DNA of 64,000 nucleotides. Origin: Marchantia polymorpha subsp. ruderalis (taxonomy: Eukaryota; Streptophyta; Marchantiopsida; Marchantiales; Marchantiaceae). Under the pieces are notes generated by a model. It saw only the letters and a program-made list of their open reading frames with translations. It was not told the origin of the DNA and made no database searches. Both the position numbers and the translations under genes were made by a program. The stretch is taken from contig AP031355.1 in the NCBI GenBank assembly GCA_037833965.1, positions 29,723,501 to 29,787,500 of the forward strand, given 5' to 3'. Below, piece after piece: positions 12,501 through 25,527 of this stretch; position 1 is the first letter of the stretch; every line of letters begins with the position of its first letter.

Positions 12501-14740
12501 GTGTATTAAGGTAAACCTTGAGCTTCAAATTACTATGGCGGACTTTGTGGAAAAAGATCCTACATAGGAATCAGATTTGTACAAAAGTGATTATGTGAGT
12601 ATTTTAACATGCTAATCTCTTTAATTTTCTAGTCTTGGAATGATATACGGAGATCTGATATTTATTATGAAAGAGTATAACATTTTAAGCAACAAGAGAT
12701 TTCATTTTATTTCACATATTGTATGAATTAATCTCTGAGTGTAGCCGTGGATGCAATCCGTAGAAAAACGGTCAATATCGTTAATAATTCTTTGGATGCT
12801 CATGTAACATATTTTGAATTGTAGGCTATTAGCCGCATATTATATTGATACTTTTCTTAGTTGTTTGCATTTACTAGTGACCATTGTATTGCTATTTAGG
12901 AACTAGTCCTATCCTACCCCTCCGGACTTTTGAATTATTTTCTTTTTTCTATGTTGGAGAGAGATGATTCATCCATGTTTTAAATTGACTCTCATCAGAC
13001 TTTCTTGGCTATGCAATTTTCTACTATCGTAGCCACCAAAACTTTTGCGATCATGACTCAGCACAAGGGGGAACTTCGGATGAAAACTTTCATCAGACAA
13101 CGACAAGCAAAGCCTTCCAGTATGGTAATACCAACGAAAATGGATGGAGCTTTGATCAGGCTTTCCAAAAGACTCATGATATTGAAATGAATCTTAGTAG
13201 CATCGTATTGGAGAAATGTTTGAATAGTTTCACAACTAAAAAGGCGAAGTTCTCACGAAACTGAGCTGAGCTGAGGGTGGAAACTTACCTAACATCCAGT
13301 TTTCACCATGACGAGTATTTTGCAAATGGGCCAGTTTGTTGCAGCCACGGAAAGGTCGAGGTAAGGAGCTATTCTTTCTAGCCTGTCACGGATTTGGAGC
13401 CATGGGAGTCAGTCCATCATTAGACTTGTGCTAGAGAAAGTTCAAACCCCTTGACAGTTTCTGTTGTCTCGAGTACTTTGAGAACGACAGATAAGAATGT
13501 CCAAGTTGGTGATCAATATTTTGACCAGTGCATCGATGACCCATACACATTGTTTGGAGGATCCATACATGTAATGATTCTAGTCTCCAGCATGACTGAC
13601 GATCATACAGAATCGCATCCTCCCCCAATGTTGCATCCCATGCGTGCACCAACGCACAGATGGCTTTTCGAGAGAGCAAACTTAAAACTCCCTTTGACTG
13701 GTTCTCGAAGTTGCATGGAAATCGATGCCTCACAAAGGGAACAATTAAATGTCTATGATGGAACTCATAAATCTCAACTCGCAACTTGCGTTCCATTCTT
13801 AGGGCCCTTGTCCTGCTTTTTTCTGGGGGTTCTTTGCGGACGTTGTCTTTTCTTTCGTGCTTTCTCGTAACCTGTTATGGACCCCATGGACCTCATGGAC
13901 CCCATGTCATGTCTCCAGCATCACACACCAGTGCATGTCATGTCAACAGAAGCGCGCGCCGGGCTCAGATCCCAACTCATGCATCTACGTTAGATTCACA
14001 GAGTCCATCGCACGGTACCCGACACGCGAACCTACGCCAGTGCCCCGTACCAGTCATCCGGTGGTCGCTCCCTCTTCCTGTCCATCGCCAGTCACTGACG
14101 CTTCTGTCGCCTGTCCCGCCGGGAATAGAATGAGCCCCTACGGCCTCATGCTCGAGTCTTGAATGCTCTTCATTTAAGGCTTCCGGGAGTGTCCTAAACT
14201 ATGACACTAGCTGCTGTTACTAGGGCGTTTCAATATAGACATCCTGAATGGTTAGCGATTTCAGTCAACAGTAATAAAGATTCACGAGTTGACCAGCACC
14301 TCTCCGGTGCATTAGAACCGTAAATATACTTCTAGAAATTTATTAACATGAAATTATACCTTGTCTTAAATTGTCTATATGATGGCGATAGTTATCGCGA
14401 ATTATCCACACCTTGGGTATGCACCAAAAATGGCTGTATTGCATCAGACGATAAAGCCATCAAACTCTCCCGCTAACTCCAAGCTGAACCTATGGGTTAA
14501 CCTATACGGGGAAAAGAACGTAACTGGTCCTTAGCGTACGTCTATTACAAGTTTCCATATAACGTCTGCATGAAAATATAGCAGGGGGCCAATTTCTGAA
14601 TTTCTGTCGATATGTGTAAATTTGAAATGAGATTATCTGACATGAATCTGGGAGAGTCACAGAGACCAAGTCCACACTGACATGCACGCGAAATAGGAAC
14701 GGAATGACATCACAAGCTCTCACGTACTGTATTTTGTTTC
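9501..14740. other. Intergenic, no gene recognised apart from one possible exon
   Basis: Short ORFs only. The overlapping ORFs at 13431-13870 on both strands have no recognisable motifs. A small 9-bp tandem repeat of the type TGGACCYCA lies at about 13878-13905. A possible exon at 12986-13264 is listed separately. Confidence 0.35.
12986..13264 (+). other. Possible orphan exon or gene fragment
   Basis: An open frame without an ATG runs from just after a TGA near 12983-12985 to the TGA at 13262-13264, with a possible acceptor CAG at 12996-12998. The translation is polar and protein-like, with segments such as DHDSAQGGTSDENFHQ and NENGWSFDQAFQKTHDIEM, unlike the noisy translations around it. 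I do not recognise a family and cannot link it to other exons. It could be a lineage-specific gene piece, a pseudogene or chance. Confidence 0.15.
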
Positions 14741-16190
14741 ATAATTAATTGCGTGAATAGATGAACAAAAATTCTGACTTTAATGAAGAGAACAAAATCT
14801 GAAAAGAGGAGTGGCAGAGCTGCCTCGCTTTACGTTTGTACATTCTGCCTTGAATCTGCACATCCGTAATTGGATTTAAAGGAGAATCTTTTTTCGATAA
14901 GATAAGATTTAATGAGATAATGTTGGAGCTAGTCGACATTAACGAGTGCCATATATATGCACAAATAAACTCTGCGAACATTGTGGTTTGTCGAGGATAT
15001 GTTCAAAAGCACGTGCAAATGTAGTCACAAACTCCAGCGATCGTTTTACGGTTCCGTAATATTAGAGTAGTACAGACAAAATGGCAGTTTAAAACTGAAA
15101 TATTGATTGGTAATGAAAAGCTGTGGTAAATTTATCTGTAGATAAAAGAAAAGACGAATAATTGATCACAAAAAATTTACTTAGATAATAACCTTTAATA
15201 TCATCTTATCTTCATTACACTAATGTTCTTATCAATCCACCAAAGAAGCCAAAATCAATTTGTTATGAAGTTCTCTTCATTTGTCATGTCTATGCCATAA
15301 GCTTGTCTACAAATGTAGAGGAGGTTATGACATTCAAATCATGGATAAGATCTATCTGCCCATTCTAGAATGCTAAGGCTTTTTGAGAGAAAAAAAAATG
15401 AAGTATAAACTGTATTTTCAAATGATTTGAATCCCAAGCATACTTATCATTCCATCCGATTGATATAATACTCTAGATGATACAAAATCATGAAAAAACT
15501 GAAATTTGATGTGGGATTCATTAAATTGTGTAAAAAACACATATATATATCTATATATATATATATGAAGAAAGTGACTGAAAATTTAACATACTTATTG
15601 TCCTTTAATTATGACATCATCATCTACTGAATTGAGATTTCAATAAATGATAAACTTTTCAACTTTTCATAATGATCCCCAATTTGATCTTGTTCAATTG
15701 GATTTGAAGGTTTATTTTTTTGGAAACTCATAGAACTTATAGTTCTCATTAAGAAATTAATTTCAAAATATTAGAATAACACACTCGATTTCTTATTTTG
15801 TTAATTTAGTGGGTAGAGTAGAAAAAAATAAAAAATTTATTCGAATGAATAATGAGGTTTTATTTTCATTTATTTTTTTCTAAATTAAATAATATAGACA
15901 GTTGAGGTAAAATAAAATTAAAAAATTAAAAAATATTTAATTAGGCAGTAATAAATTAATATAGTTTTAATTAAATAAAAAAATATTTTATAAATTTTAA
16001 AATGCTCAGGTAAATTTCTTATGCTCAGACTTATTAAATTCAATGTCAAATGAAAACTTCGTTTTCTTAGGTGTATAAACGTGTTGATACTTTCATATAG
16101 TTTTATTATATTTGTAGATGTTACAAACAGTAGATAATTTTCATGACGAATAATTCATATGGAGTTGCAAAATCTTTTCTTCTTCATTTC
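14741..16190. other. AT-rich intergenic block, no gene recognised
   Basis: Strongly AT-rich, especially 15700-16000, with a TA microsatellite at 15541-15566. It probably consists of old degraded transposon DNA, but no diagnostic motif was readable. Confidence 0.35.
15541..15566. repeat. (AT)n microsatellite, one interruption
   Basis: AT dinucleotides interrupted once by a C. Confidence 0.9.
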
Positions 16191-19100
16191 ATTATATGCT
16201 GTATAATTCTAAAACTAAAGATTTGTGTTACTTTAGGGAGAAAAGTTGTTGTCAATGGAACGGAATGCTTTTCTTCTTTTACCCTTTTTTAAAAATCTGT
16301 ATTTGCTTTGCGTGTCTCGCCGTGACGAAGAGATCTTCAAGTTCGGAGTTTAAAAGTTGCTTACTTTTATATGTTCAAACATTCAAGTTTTCTTGTTGAT
16401 AAGTGTTGCCCACACTTCTATATTTTAAGATTCGAAAAATATACCTCTCATGAAAAATGAAAGCAATGAAGGAGCCAACTATGCAGCCAATATGTGAAAA
16501 CCTCAGTTCCAGAAATGGTGCTCCTATTACAAAACAGACGTCGGACATGCAGTGGACGTGAAGGAAAAAATAGGGAGCGCATGCTGCAGTGGCCCCAGGC
16601 GACAACGCAGTCCAGATATGTGGATACAGTATATGATGGAGGAGAAGGAAAGAGACTCGGGCACCAACTGCATCATCGTCATAATAAATGCCAGCGGGCA
16701 AGAGACCCATGCAGGAGATCTTGCATCTTGGTGGACGAGAGGAGTGGGCGCGGGAGGTCGCATTTGAAACATGATGGACTCGACAACGCAGGTACTGTAG
16801 ACTGTGGTGTGCGGCAAAAGATGTGTTCTCGATCATAAACCATCATTGTCGTGAAGAATTCAAGAAGCTAGTGTTGCACATCCTTTCGAGAGGGAGATTC
16901 TCGTTGTTTTCTTGCCCATTTTCCCGTATCATGGCATGTATCAACTTTCAACCGACTCGTGTCACTTCCTTCTGCTTCCCGCATCCCCTGTATTGGGAAT
17001 CTTTCCGCCCTGAGATTGTGTCTACCCATGCCTTACACATGAATGCGGGAGGAGAGAGAGAGAGAGAAACTGTGAGAGGATTAAATTCATTCTAGATTCT
17101 TTCGGCAAGAAACAATCATACCAAGTCATATCATTCTCACTTCTCTGTCTTATCCCTTCACATTCTTCTTCTGCTCCTCCTCCTCACTTCAAGACCTTAG
17201 TCAAAGGGAGAAACTACAATTCCTCTGTATCGATTTGCGAGATATTCCTTTATGATAATGTACAAGCATCTCTGAGAACGAATTTACACATACACATGAA
17301 TGGAAGTGCTGATACCGGAGAAGAGGGAACGAGATGGGTTGTCGTGCGTGGATAGAATTATTGCAACTTTGTCCTTTGCGATAAGATAGCGAAATTATTT
17401 GTTTTTAAACCATAGGCTTGCCATGGGGTTTTTATCTTCAAAACCGCTTTATCGGAACTTGTTTGTCATCGGGAAATCTGATAGGGAATATTACGGAATG
17501 TGTTTCTAGGTTTTGATTGTTGAGCACTCAAGTCAAACATTCATACCATGGTTAGTTCGGAAAAAATACACGAATACGAGGACAGTTGTTTTGGCAAGAG
17601 CTGTCATTCATTCTAAAAGTCAATTTTCGATTATATGCTTGTCGGTCCCATGGTGTTAGCATTGTGGACATCCCCATAGCAATTCGAGTCAACATCCTAA
17701 TTCTTGCACTCGAATCGCTGTAGTACAACTTTTGCAGGCTGACCAGATCTCAACTAATGATATGAATGCATCATAATGCTGGAAGTGATCATCGTGTTTT
17801 GGGAAAAAGTATTGAATCTATCTGGCGGACAGAGTGACTGATCCTTCGTCGGAAATCTCACAGAAGCATTCGAAACATAAGCAAGTGCGGTACACAGAAT
17901 CATTGGACCTTCTCAACGTGCTCCAAGAATAACTTGTAGAAAGCTGATGATAATGTTGACGTTGATGAGGTTGTAGTACATGACCGACCATTCAAGTTTC
18001 TCACGGGTCAGTACTATAAATCAATACCATTCTTGCTCCTTTCCTACATGTCGTAGTCAATGGAGTTTGATGAGCCAAGACAAATAAATAAATAATGTAA
18101 ACAATACATATATTATTATCACCAGTCGTCCCTTAGGAATCAGGAGATAGTGGCGCAACCTGACTGTGTAAAGATATTGTCATCGACAATTACATATCAA
18201 CAAAATCTATTGATTTTATATGTTGTTATCTTGTATCGGTTCTGATGGTGTAAACGGGCACTGCGTCTATCCTTCCGCCTTAGTGGACCGTCTTCAGAGT
18301 TTCTGATGACATTCCTTGTTTCATCCAAGGGTGAATTATACTGTACTTTTTGCTTGTTTTACTTTATGTTGAAACTGATGTGACAACTTGTACTTTTCGT
18401 TCAATCCTTACATCCATTGCTATGCGTTATCTGTTTTCGACATACTCAAGTTCTCTCCATGCTTTTCCCGGTTTTTACCACACGCCAACCGTCGAAAACC
18501 ATATTGATAGTTCGATACCATTATCCTCCCGTGTTAATTGCATGAATATTATTGGACATGGAGTTCCAACGAGCAAGGCCGTCCTCCCGCACTGCACAAG
18601 AGTCTCGAGAACTCTTATCATGCTCAATGATAATTTCTAGGAGTAACGTCAAATGGGTGGGAGGATTTAGAGTCCCCGAGAACTGTTTCCTTGTTGCACT
18701 CGACGCTTAGTCCCATGCTGGTGAGCTTCTTTCCACCTGGGTTCCTAAGCATCCCTCCCTCCAACAATCTAAAAATATTCCTAGGGCAGATTTTGAGAAA
18801 TGTTACTCATAGGATTTATATTCATACCAATCTAGATTTAGATTATGCGTTTCGTTAAGAGTGCGACAAAGGGTAGTGTTTTAAAGTTTTGTACACATGT
18901 CAAAACAGAAGATACTCTTCATTTTGCATTGGCAACTACATACTTACTGCTCAAGTGAAGTTCCTTCCGATTTCCAACTTGTGTTTCTTTCCTGCTCTGT
19001 TCCACCTCCCTCTTGTGTACTATAGAGCAACCTTTAAAGCTTTATTCTGGACTTCAAAAATGTTTTTTGAACATGGTGAGGATCGAGGAAACATCCTGCA

Positions 19101-22100
19101 AATCGATTTTGATCGATCGTACAACAAGTGTGCTAACAAAGTGGACAACTGTTGCATTTACGCTTGTCCCATATCACAGTTGTCCAGTAGTGAGTAAAAG
19201 GTGACGAGTCGTTTTTTCATATGTGAGAGTCAGCGAAGTGAGAGCTTGAGTCCCCGCTTCGATCTAACTGCAATCCTTAAAGTGAGTCACAAAAGTCCTA
19301 TTGCTTCTCGTCTAAAAGCATGTCACGTCTGATATGAACAAATAACATACTCCATATTATTATACGGAGCTGAAAGGGGATTTCTACTTCAATCTTTTTT
19401 TGAACTGAGATTTCGAATGCGAAGATGCCTCATCAACGTCACGTGCACATCTCCATCCTAAGTTAACAATGATGGTAAAGGTTTGTCACTTACAAAGCTA
19501 GACAAAGTTTGTAACCTTAAAGTTCTTCATATGGGGATGATTAGACTGCAACAATGGCTACCAATGATATATATATATATATATATATATATGATGATCG
19601 ATATAGCGCTATCTAAATATTTATTTCTTCGAGGATAGAGTTAATGACTTGCATCTCCCTCGTTTGGCTCCAAATAGTTCAGAAGAGTTTCCCAATTTCT
19701 TTACTGGGGCTTTCATAACACTTTTTTATGCACATAAGCATGGACATCTTCCCCATACAGACATGAGATAACTTGATTGAAATTCATACACACGTGTCAA
19801 AAAGTCGTCAAGGTACAAGCAAGTGAGAGAAGACGAACGATTATTGTGCTCAAGGAGTCTTGTGTTGAAGCAAATACCTCCTAACGAACAATAACTGAAA
19901 TGAGAAGACTTAACTTCCATCACGCCTGAGAGTGAAATTTGAAGGTACGGCCAGCAGTTTAGGTTTTGGCTGGTTTTTTTCCAACCGAATTCCATCGGAG
20001 GGTTGATCTGCTGGATCTTCATGTTGCCAGTGGATCTGCAAAATCGTAGAGTCAAGTCTATTAACATTACACCTTTGACCTGTACTCGAAACTGCACTCC
20101 AATACTCTGCATTTGATTGTTTCATGAAGTGGAGAAAGGCGAGACAATTGAATGTAGTGCAGGTGCAAAGGACCATTGGCTCATACTCGATTCTTGAGGT
20201 CCAAAGGTAAAGTTGCGGAGATGCAAGTATTCTCAATGTACTGCGTGTCTGGGATACATGACTTGGTGTATCTGTACGTAATGGCGTGTAGGAAGAAATA
20301 CAATAAGTGTTGATGCTTTTGACGGCTCTTGTGGGGCCTCTGCACCTATGCTCTGCTAATGGACTGCGCTATATCCTTACAACCCAAATCCCGATACATC
20401 CCCCTCTCACATCCCCATCTGGTTCCTCCATTTTTATTCCACCTCTCTTGGTTTTCTTTCTCCAACTCCTCACATGTATGATGATACATGCGATCCTCTG
20501 CTTTGAACCGCCCGATGTCTCCATTTGTGTACTTTACTCACGTACTGCGAGTCATTTCCTGACAGAACGGTGACAGAACCGACACGCAGAAAGTATGCTT
20601 GTAAGAAAGAGATGGATGCCAGTCTGAGTACAACGTACACACTCTGCAGTCCATTCAGGAGCCATTCGTCAATTTCTATCTGAGTATGATTTTCAAACTC
20701 ATGAAAGTGGTTGATAAATAGAGTATGGCTGTACATCCATGCCTAGTAGGGGTAGCTCGGTCGCGCTTATCTTACTCTGTCTGGAGCCATGCACCGACCC
20801 CTTTCTCTTGTTCCATGTCAATGCGGGACGGATGCCCGATTGTGAACCTGTCTTGTCTTCAACTGATATTGGATACAGATCCAAATATATATTTCGCATG
20901 AAGTCTGGCATAAATGACACGAAACGTTGCTCACAATCAGGTAAAAGGAAGTCTCGCTGGTGCAACTTTATTTCGCTTGCGAGAAACACAAGCATCGAAT
21001 GATACTTTCTTTTGATATCATGGGTGGTGGTCTGTCTGCCTCATAGCCCTTGTAAACAGTGATGAATAATCGTTCAACGCCTTCAAGTTTTCGTAGTAAG
21101 GATGCTTGTGCGTGTTGTGGTTGGAAGTGGACAATTCCCACGAGCAGACTTTCATTGCTTCCGTTCATGTATTAGCGAAAACCATGGCACTCCTTTTACG
21201 GAGACATGGAGGGGGCAAGGCCCGTAAGACACAGTTCTGATAGACAACGTGATTAACGATCTTCATCAAATGCACCTGCAGTTTCTTCAACTGCAGGTTA
21301 CCCAGGATTCCAGGAGCGGCTAAAATAAGTCAGCAGATATGTGACAAATCAAAGGTCTCTCTATTGCATGATGGTAAGTTGATGTTGTCAACGAACTTTC
21401 TGTTTAGATGTTGCAGCGTTTCCTTTGTTCGAGTTTAGGACGTTTGTCGCTGCTAGGAGGGCATCTAACGAACTTACCAGAAAGAAAGAAGTGAGAGCAG
21501 AATATAGAAAAGGCTGATCAGCCGGTTCTGAGCAACCACAACTTCTTCACGAACATTCCGCCAGCACCAGTAGCGCCTCCAGCTGCGGGTCACACTGACT
21601 CCTGCTAGCTAGAATTGCTTCCCCTCAATCCAAAGCATTCCGCGATTTTAGCGGAGTGGTCACCCACCCACATCGGGTGCATACTCTTACATACGAAAGC
21701 AGGACAAATGTAGCAGTTGGCATTGGCAGGAAGGGCTTCTCATGATTCTTGAGACTGCAGCGCATGACTACCAGTCCTGACAGGATCCTGAGTTTAATCG
21801 TAGGGCTCTCCAGTGGGGCCGACTCTTGGCTGCCCCCTCACTTGGAATCTATGCATGACATTACGTCTTCCTAATAACTTTCTTAGAATGCCATTGACGA
21901 ATGTAGGCCTTCGTATTGACCAGAAAGGTACTGTATAGTAGTCCTCGCTGTTCGTGTATTTCATGGTAAAGCTCCAGAGCAGCATCCAAAATTTTAGATG
22001 TGATCCTTCTCTGGCTTTCTTATCCTTTCTTTTAGATTGCACGAAGTATCTCAAACTGCCTAGATGTCAACAAGCAAGACTTTTTTGTCACCAGACTGTT

Positions 22101-23400
22101 GGTAAAGCTGTGATTAGCCAATATCTAAACGAGGTGTCAACAGCAGAGCTGGCTGCTCTCATCTATTGGCATGTCTGTGTCATTTGTCCGAGTCCCATCA
22201 CTGGCAGTATGATCCCTTGAATGGAAGTGACTGTTCTTGCAATCTGGGAAATGAAAAGTGGCCTCCATTTACCAGGTCAGCAGTCACTTCTAGAACCTGA
22301 TGACGATAAGAAAAGATGAAAATGTTTAACTGAAGAAGGTGACTTGAACCTGTTTTCTTTTGACAATGATGGATAGGATAAAATGCGGATATTATAACTG
22401 CAGTTTACTTGCGTACAGTTCCGGGTATCCATGGCGGCAGAGAGGCCGAAAGAGATAATCTCAAGGATTTGTCTTCACTTTGTCTCAATTTCTTAGAGAT
22501 GTATCAAAACCTAGAGAAAAGATTTCAGGCAAAGTTTTCTAGTTGTTTCTAAGTAGCAAATTTTTCCTAATCTTGCCGGTAATAGCGTTGTCGGCGACAA
22601 AAGTGACAAAACCCAGAAGAAGCAATGGGAGGGCTCAAAATTCTCTAGGTAGAAGATCACCAGGTGCTTACACCTCTTAGCGTAAACTTGCCAGACTAAT
22701 ATTAGCATAATAAGTACGGTAATAGCGTAAACATTCGAGAAGTAACAATGGCAGGACAGTCACCTTTCGTAACAAGTAGAATCGAAACTTTGTTTCTCGG
22801 GGTTGAACGTTTATGCACTTGTTTATTTAATTTCTGGTTATTGCGAACAGTTTATTTATGTCTAAGAAAATTGATGGTAATAAGAAATGCTATTCATTAT
22901 GAACACAATAGATTTCTCCAATAATGAAGAGAGTGGGAAGCAAGAAAAATGTATATGACTTTGGAGAAAATCAAAATGTGAAAACTTTGAAGTGCTTCGT
23001 AGAATACCGTGAAATATCGGGAAGGGCCGATAATAACAGAAAATTTATAGGATGGGCGCGAATGGTTTCACTGTGCTTCAAGACTACGAAGGTTTACTTT
23101 TTCTTTCCAGCAACGATCAGAAGAATCCTTTATCGTAGTCGGGAAGCTTGTCCGTAGCTTAAACTCTTTTCTCTTCTGTAAGCAATGTCTTATTTTTCGT
23201 CCCATGACGGTTGTCCATGAGCCAACCATAGTTGTGGAAACTCACAAACAAGAGCACATGAAGGAGGTTGGTTGTGGGCCTGCTCATGTGAGGCCACTCT
23301 GAAGAATAATTTAATTTCATTCGCTGAAAGACGTGGCACAAATGGAGGGACACAATGTGAACTGGAAATGGCGAATGCCGGATGTATACATACAGTTGCA
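16191..23400. other. Intergenic, no gene recognised
   Basis: Mixed composition with overlapping ORFs of up to about 150 codons on both strands (for example 16375-16836), none with a family signature or consistent splice structure. It contains the AT microsatellite at 19567-19592 and a 10-bp-arm hairpin at 21274-21298 (5-base loop). I found no tRNA, no conserved plant microRNA sequence and no transposon protein motif. Confidence 0.35.
19567..19592. repeat. (AT)13 microsatellite
   Basis: Thirteen uninterrupted AT units. Confidence 0.95.
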
Positions 23401-25527
23401 TGTACGCCCAAATGGTCTAATATCCGCCATGGAGCCAACCAGGCAGCAGGCAGCAGGCAGAGTAGTCACATATCCAGAAGGAGGTTGTAGCAGGGAAGAT
23501 TCGGAGCATTAAAGAACGTGGATTCCACCATCTCTGGGGAAATCTGCGGCTACAGTGGGGCAGAACAATGTTGAACAGCATACTTACTGCGCGAATTCGG
23601 GACCGAGAGATGCGAGACAGACACGGAAGCACCTGAACACCGCTCGAAGGTACGAACGAAGCAAGATGCTGGACTCTGGAGGAGGAAGGGGAAGTGGAGG
23701 AGTTTACTGACTAGGGACAAAACCTCCTCTCTGTTCTTCCCGTACGGGGAGGGGGGCCCTTGACCAGCACCATCCGCAATGTCATACAGTACCGTAGAGT
23801 ATAATATATCAGGCCGGAGCAGGCTACACCGGAGCTGGTGGGGAAAGGAAGAAGAACCGATAGGAGCGCAGAAATTCCATCAGGCTCTCGCGGTAAAATC
23901 CACGAGCCTTTGTCTTCACTTCATCTCACTGCGGTGCGGGTCGCCCAAGGAAAGCAAAGCAATGCAAAGCAAAGCGTAGGAAAGCGGAGAGCGGTGTGAA
24001 GTGAGGAGGGGAGAGGACTCGGAGGAGGGAGAGTGGCGGCCCTTTAAGGCCGACTCTGCCATTCCTCCATTCTTTGCTAGCTTTGGTGTAAAGCTGATCA
24101 AGCAGTCAGACAGGCGTCGTAGGGTGTGGCAGAGGAGCAGCAATCTGACCACTTTTGCGTACGTCTACAACCACTGTAGGCCGGGAGGAGGACTTCGAAG
24201 ACCGAAGGAGACTGTGCTGGACTGGATTCGAACGATAGTCGACCGATTCGGTACCGGTAGTTGATGTCTTTCCTGGTCGAGGGAGTGAGTGAGTGAGCGA
24301 GCGGGAGAGTGATTGATTGATTGAGGGATCGATTCCATGAGGCACCGAGTGAGGGGAGAAGGCGGGAGTGAGAGAGGGAGTGAGTGAGTGAGTGCACTCA
24401 ACCGACACTGCAGCAGCGAGCTCGCCTGCCGATAGTACCGAAGTTCAAACTGTAAGTTCGAATTCAAACAACACGGGTCTGAACTCTGGTTTGGTCTGCT
24501 CTGGTCTAGTGGAATCCCACTGTCTTATTATGGTGGACAGCAAGTGTGTGAGTGACGTGTATGTGAGCGGAACATTGGGCGTCGGGAGAAGAAATGGGAC
24601 GACGGCTGCAAAAAGCTCTCAGGAGATCAGGATGCCATGCCAGGTTACGGAGTGTAGTTGATTGCACGAGGGAGGGAGGGATCAGTGCTATTCCTGCCCG
24701 ACTATTTTTTGTTCCTTTTTTCTTTTTTCGTGTTCGGTTCGCAGTCGAAGCTTTCACTCTGACCAGCCTGTCACGCTTTCTTTGTTCAGTTTTAGAGCGG
24801 ACTGGAGGTTGTGGGGGATTCGGTCCTTCAATTGTGGATTGTTTTCGGTAGGCGGCCAGTTAGCATCGTCCCTCGACGGAAAGTGTGGCATCTCTCGAGG
24901 TCCCATTCACTACATGCTGCGGCGTCGGTCTTGCTATTCGTGAATGTTTTGAAGCTTCCTCCGAGGTTTAGTGCTGCACTATCGAGACCTAGTGGAAGGA
25001 AGTTGGAGAGGAGTAGGTGGTCTGGAGGCGGAGCACGGAAGAATTAGTGGCACACACGGAAATCACAGCAGGATTCTCGACTGCCACCCGGGGAGGCCTT
25101 TGTTGCTCTGAGATTGACGGACTGTGCCCGTTCAAGATCTGCTTGGTGGGACGGGAATTCGATCCATCACAAATAGAGCGAGGCGAATTTTTCTGCGCGA
25201 GGAAGACCTAGAGAAGCGGAGCGGGCACGAGGTTGGAGTGGCCGACCATAGAATCTGGGATTCTCACGTGCCCGGAGTGGTACTGGCTTCTCCGGCGTTG
25301 CCAAGGATGGGTGATCACTGGTGGTGCAGTGTACTTCGGTGCACAGAAAATTGGGCTGCACAAGATCAGATGGGGGCCTCTTTCACTCGTCCGAAGGACT
25401 TGTAGGAGGAGAGCGAGCTCTTAGTTAGCTAGATAGCACTCTCACAGGAGTGGTATGGAAACGGTGGCCTGAAGGTTGTGATGCATAATAACCAGTAAGC
25501 TTTGCTTGTTCTTGAGCTCTTGAAACC
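23401..25527 (+). promoter_or_regulatory. GC-richer upstream region and probable long 5' leader of the kinase gene
   Basis: This GC-richer stretch directly precedes the kinase start codon. It carries purine-rich tracts (23990-24030) and GAGT/GTGA repeats (24284-24330, 24366-24395). It also holds several upstream ATGs with short frames, which would act as uORFs if the leader is transcribed. No TATA box was clear enough to call, so the transcription start is unknown and a 5' UTR intron cannot be excluded. Placing it with the kinase gene rests only on proximity and composition. Confidence 0.35.

Noticed and set aside
16375-16838. Overlapping ORFs of 96-153 codons on both strands
   Set aside because: No recognisable domain. 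Equal openness on both strands points to composition rather than coding.
19726-20236. Overlapping minus-strand ORFs with a YLDDFL segment resembling an RT active site
   Set aside because: No other RT motif is collinear with it, and the surrounding translation does not match copia or gypsy pol.
24215-24245. GATTCGAAC resembling a tRNA T-loop
   Set aside because: No pairing stem and no A box at the right distance.
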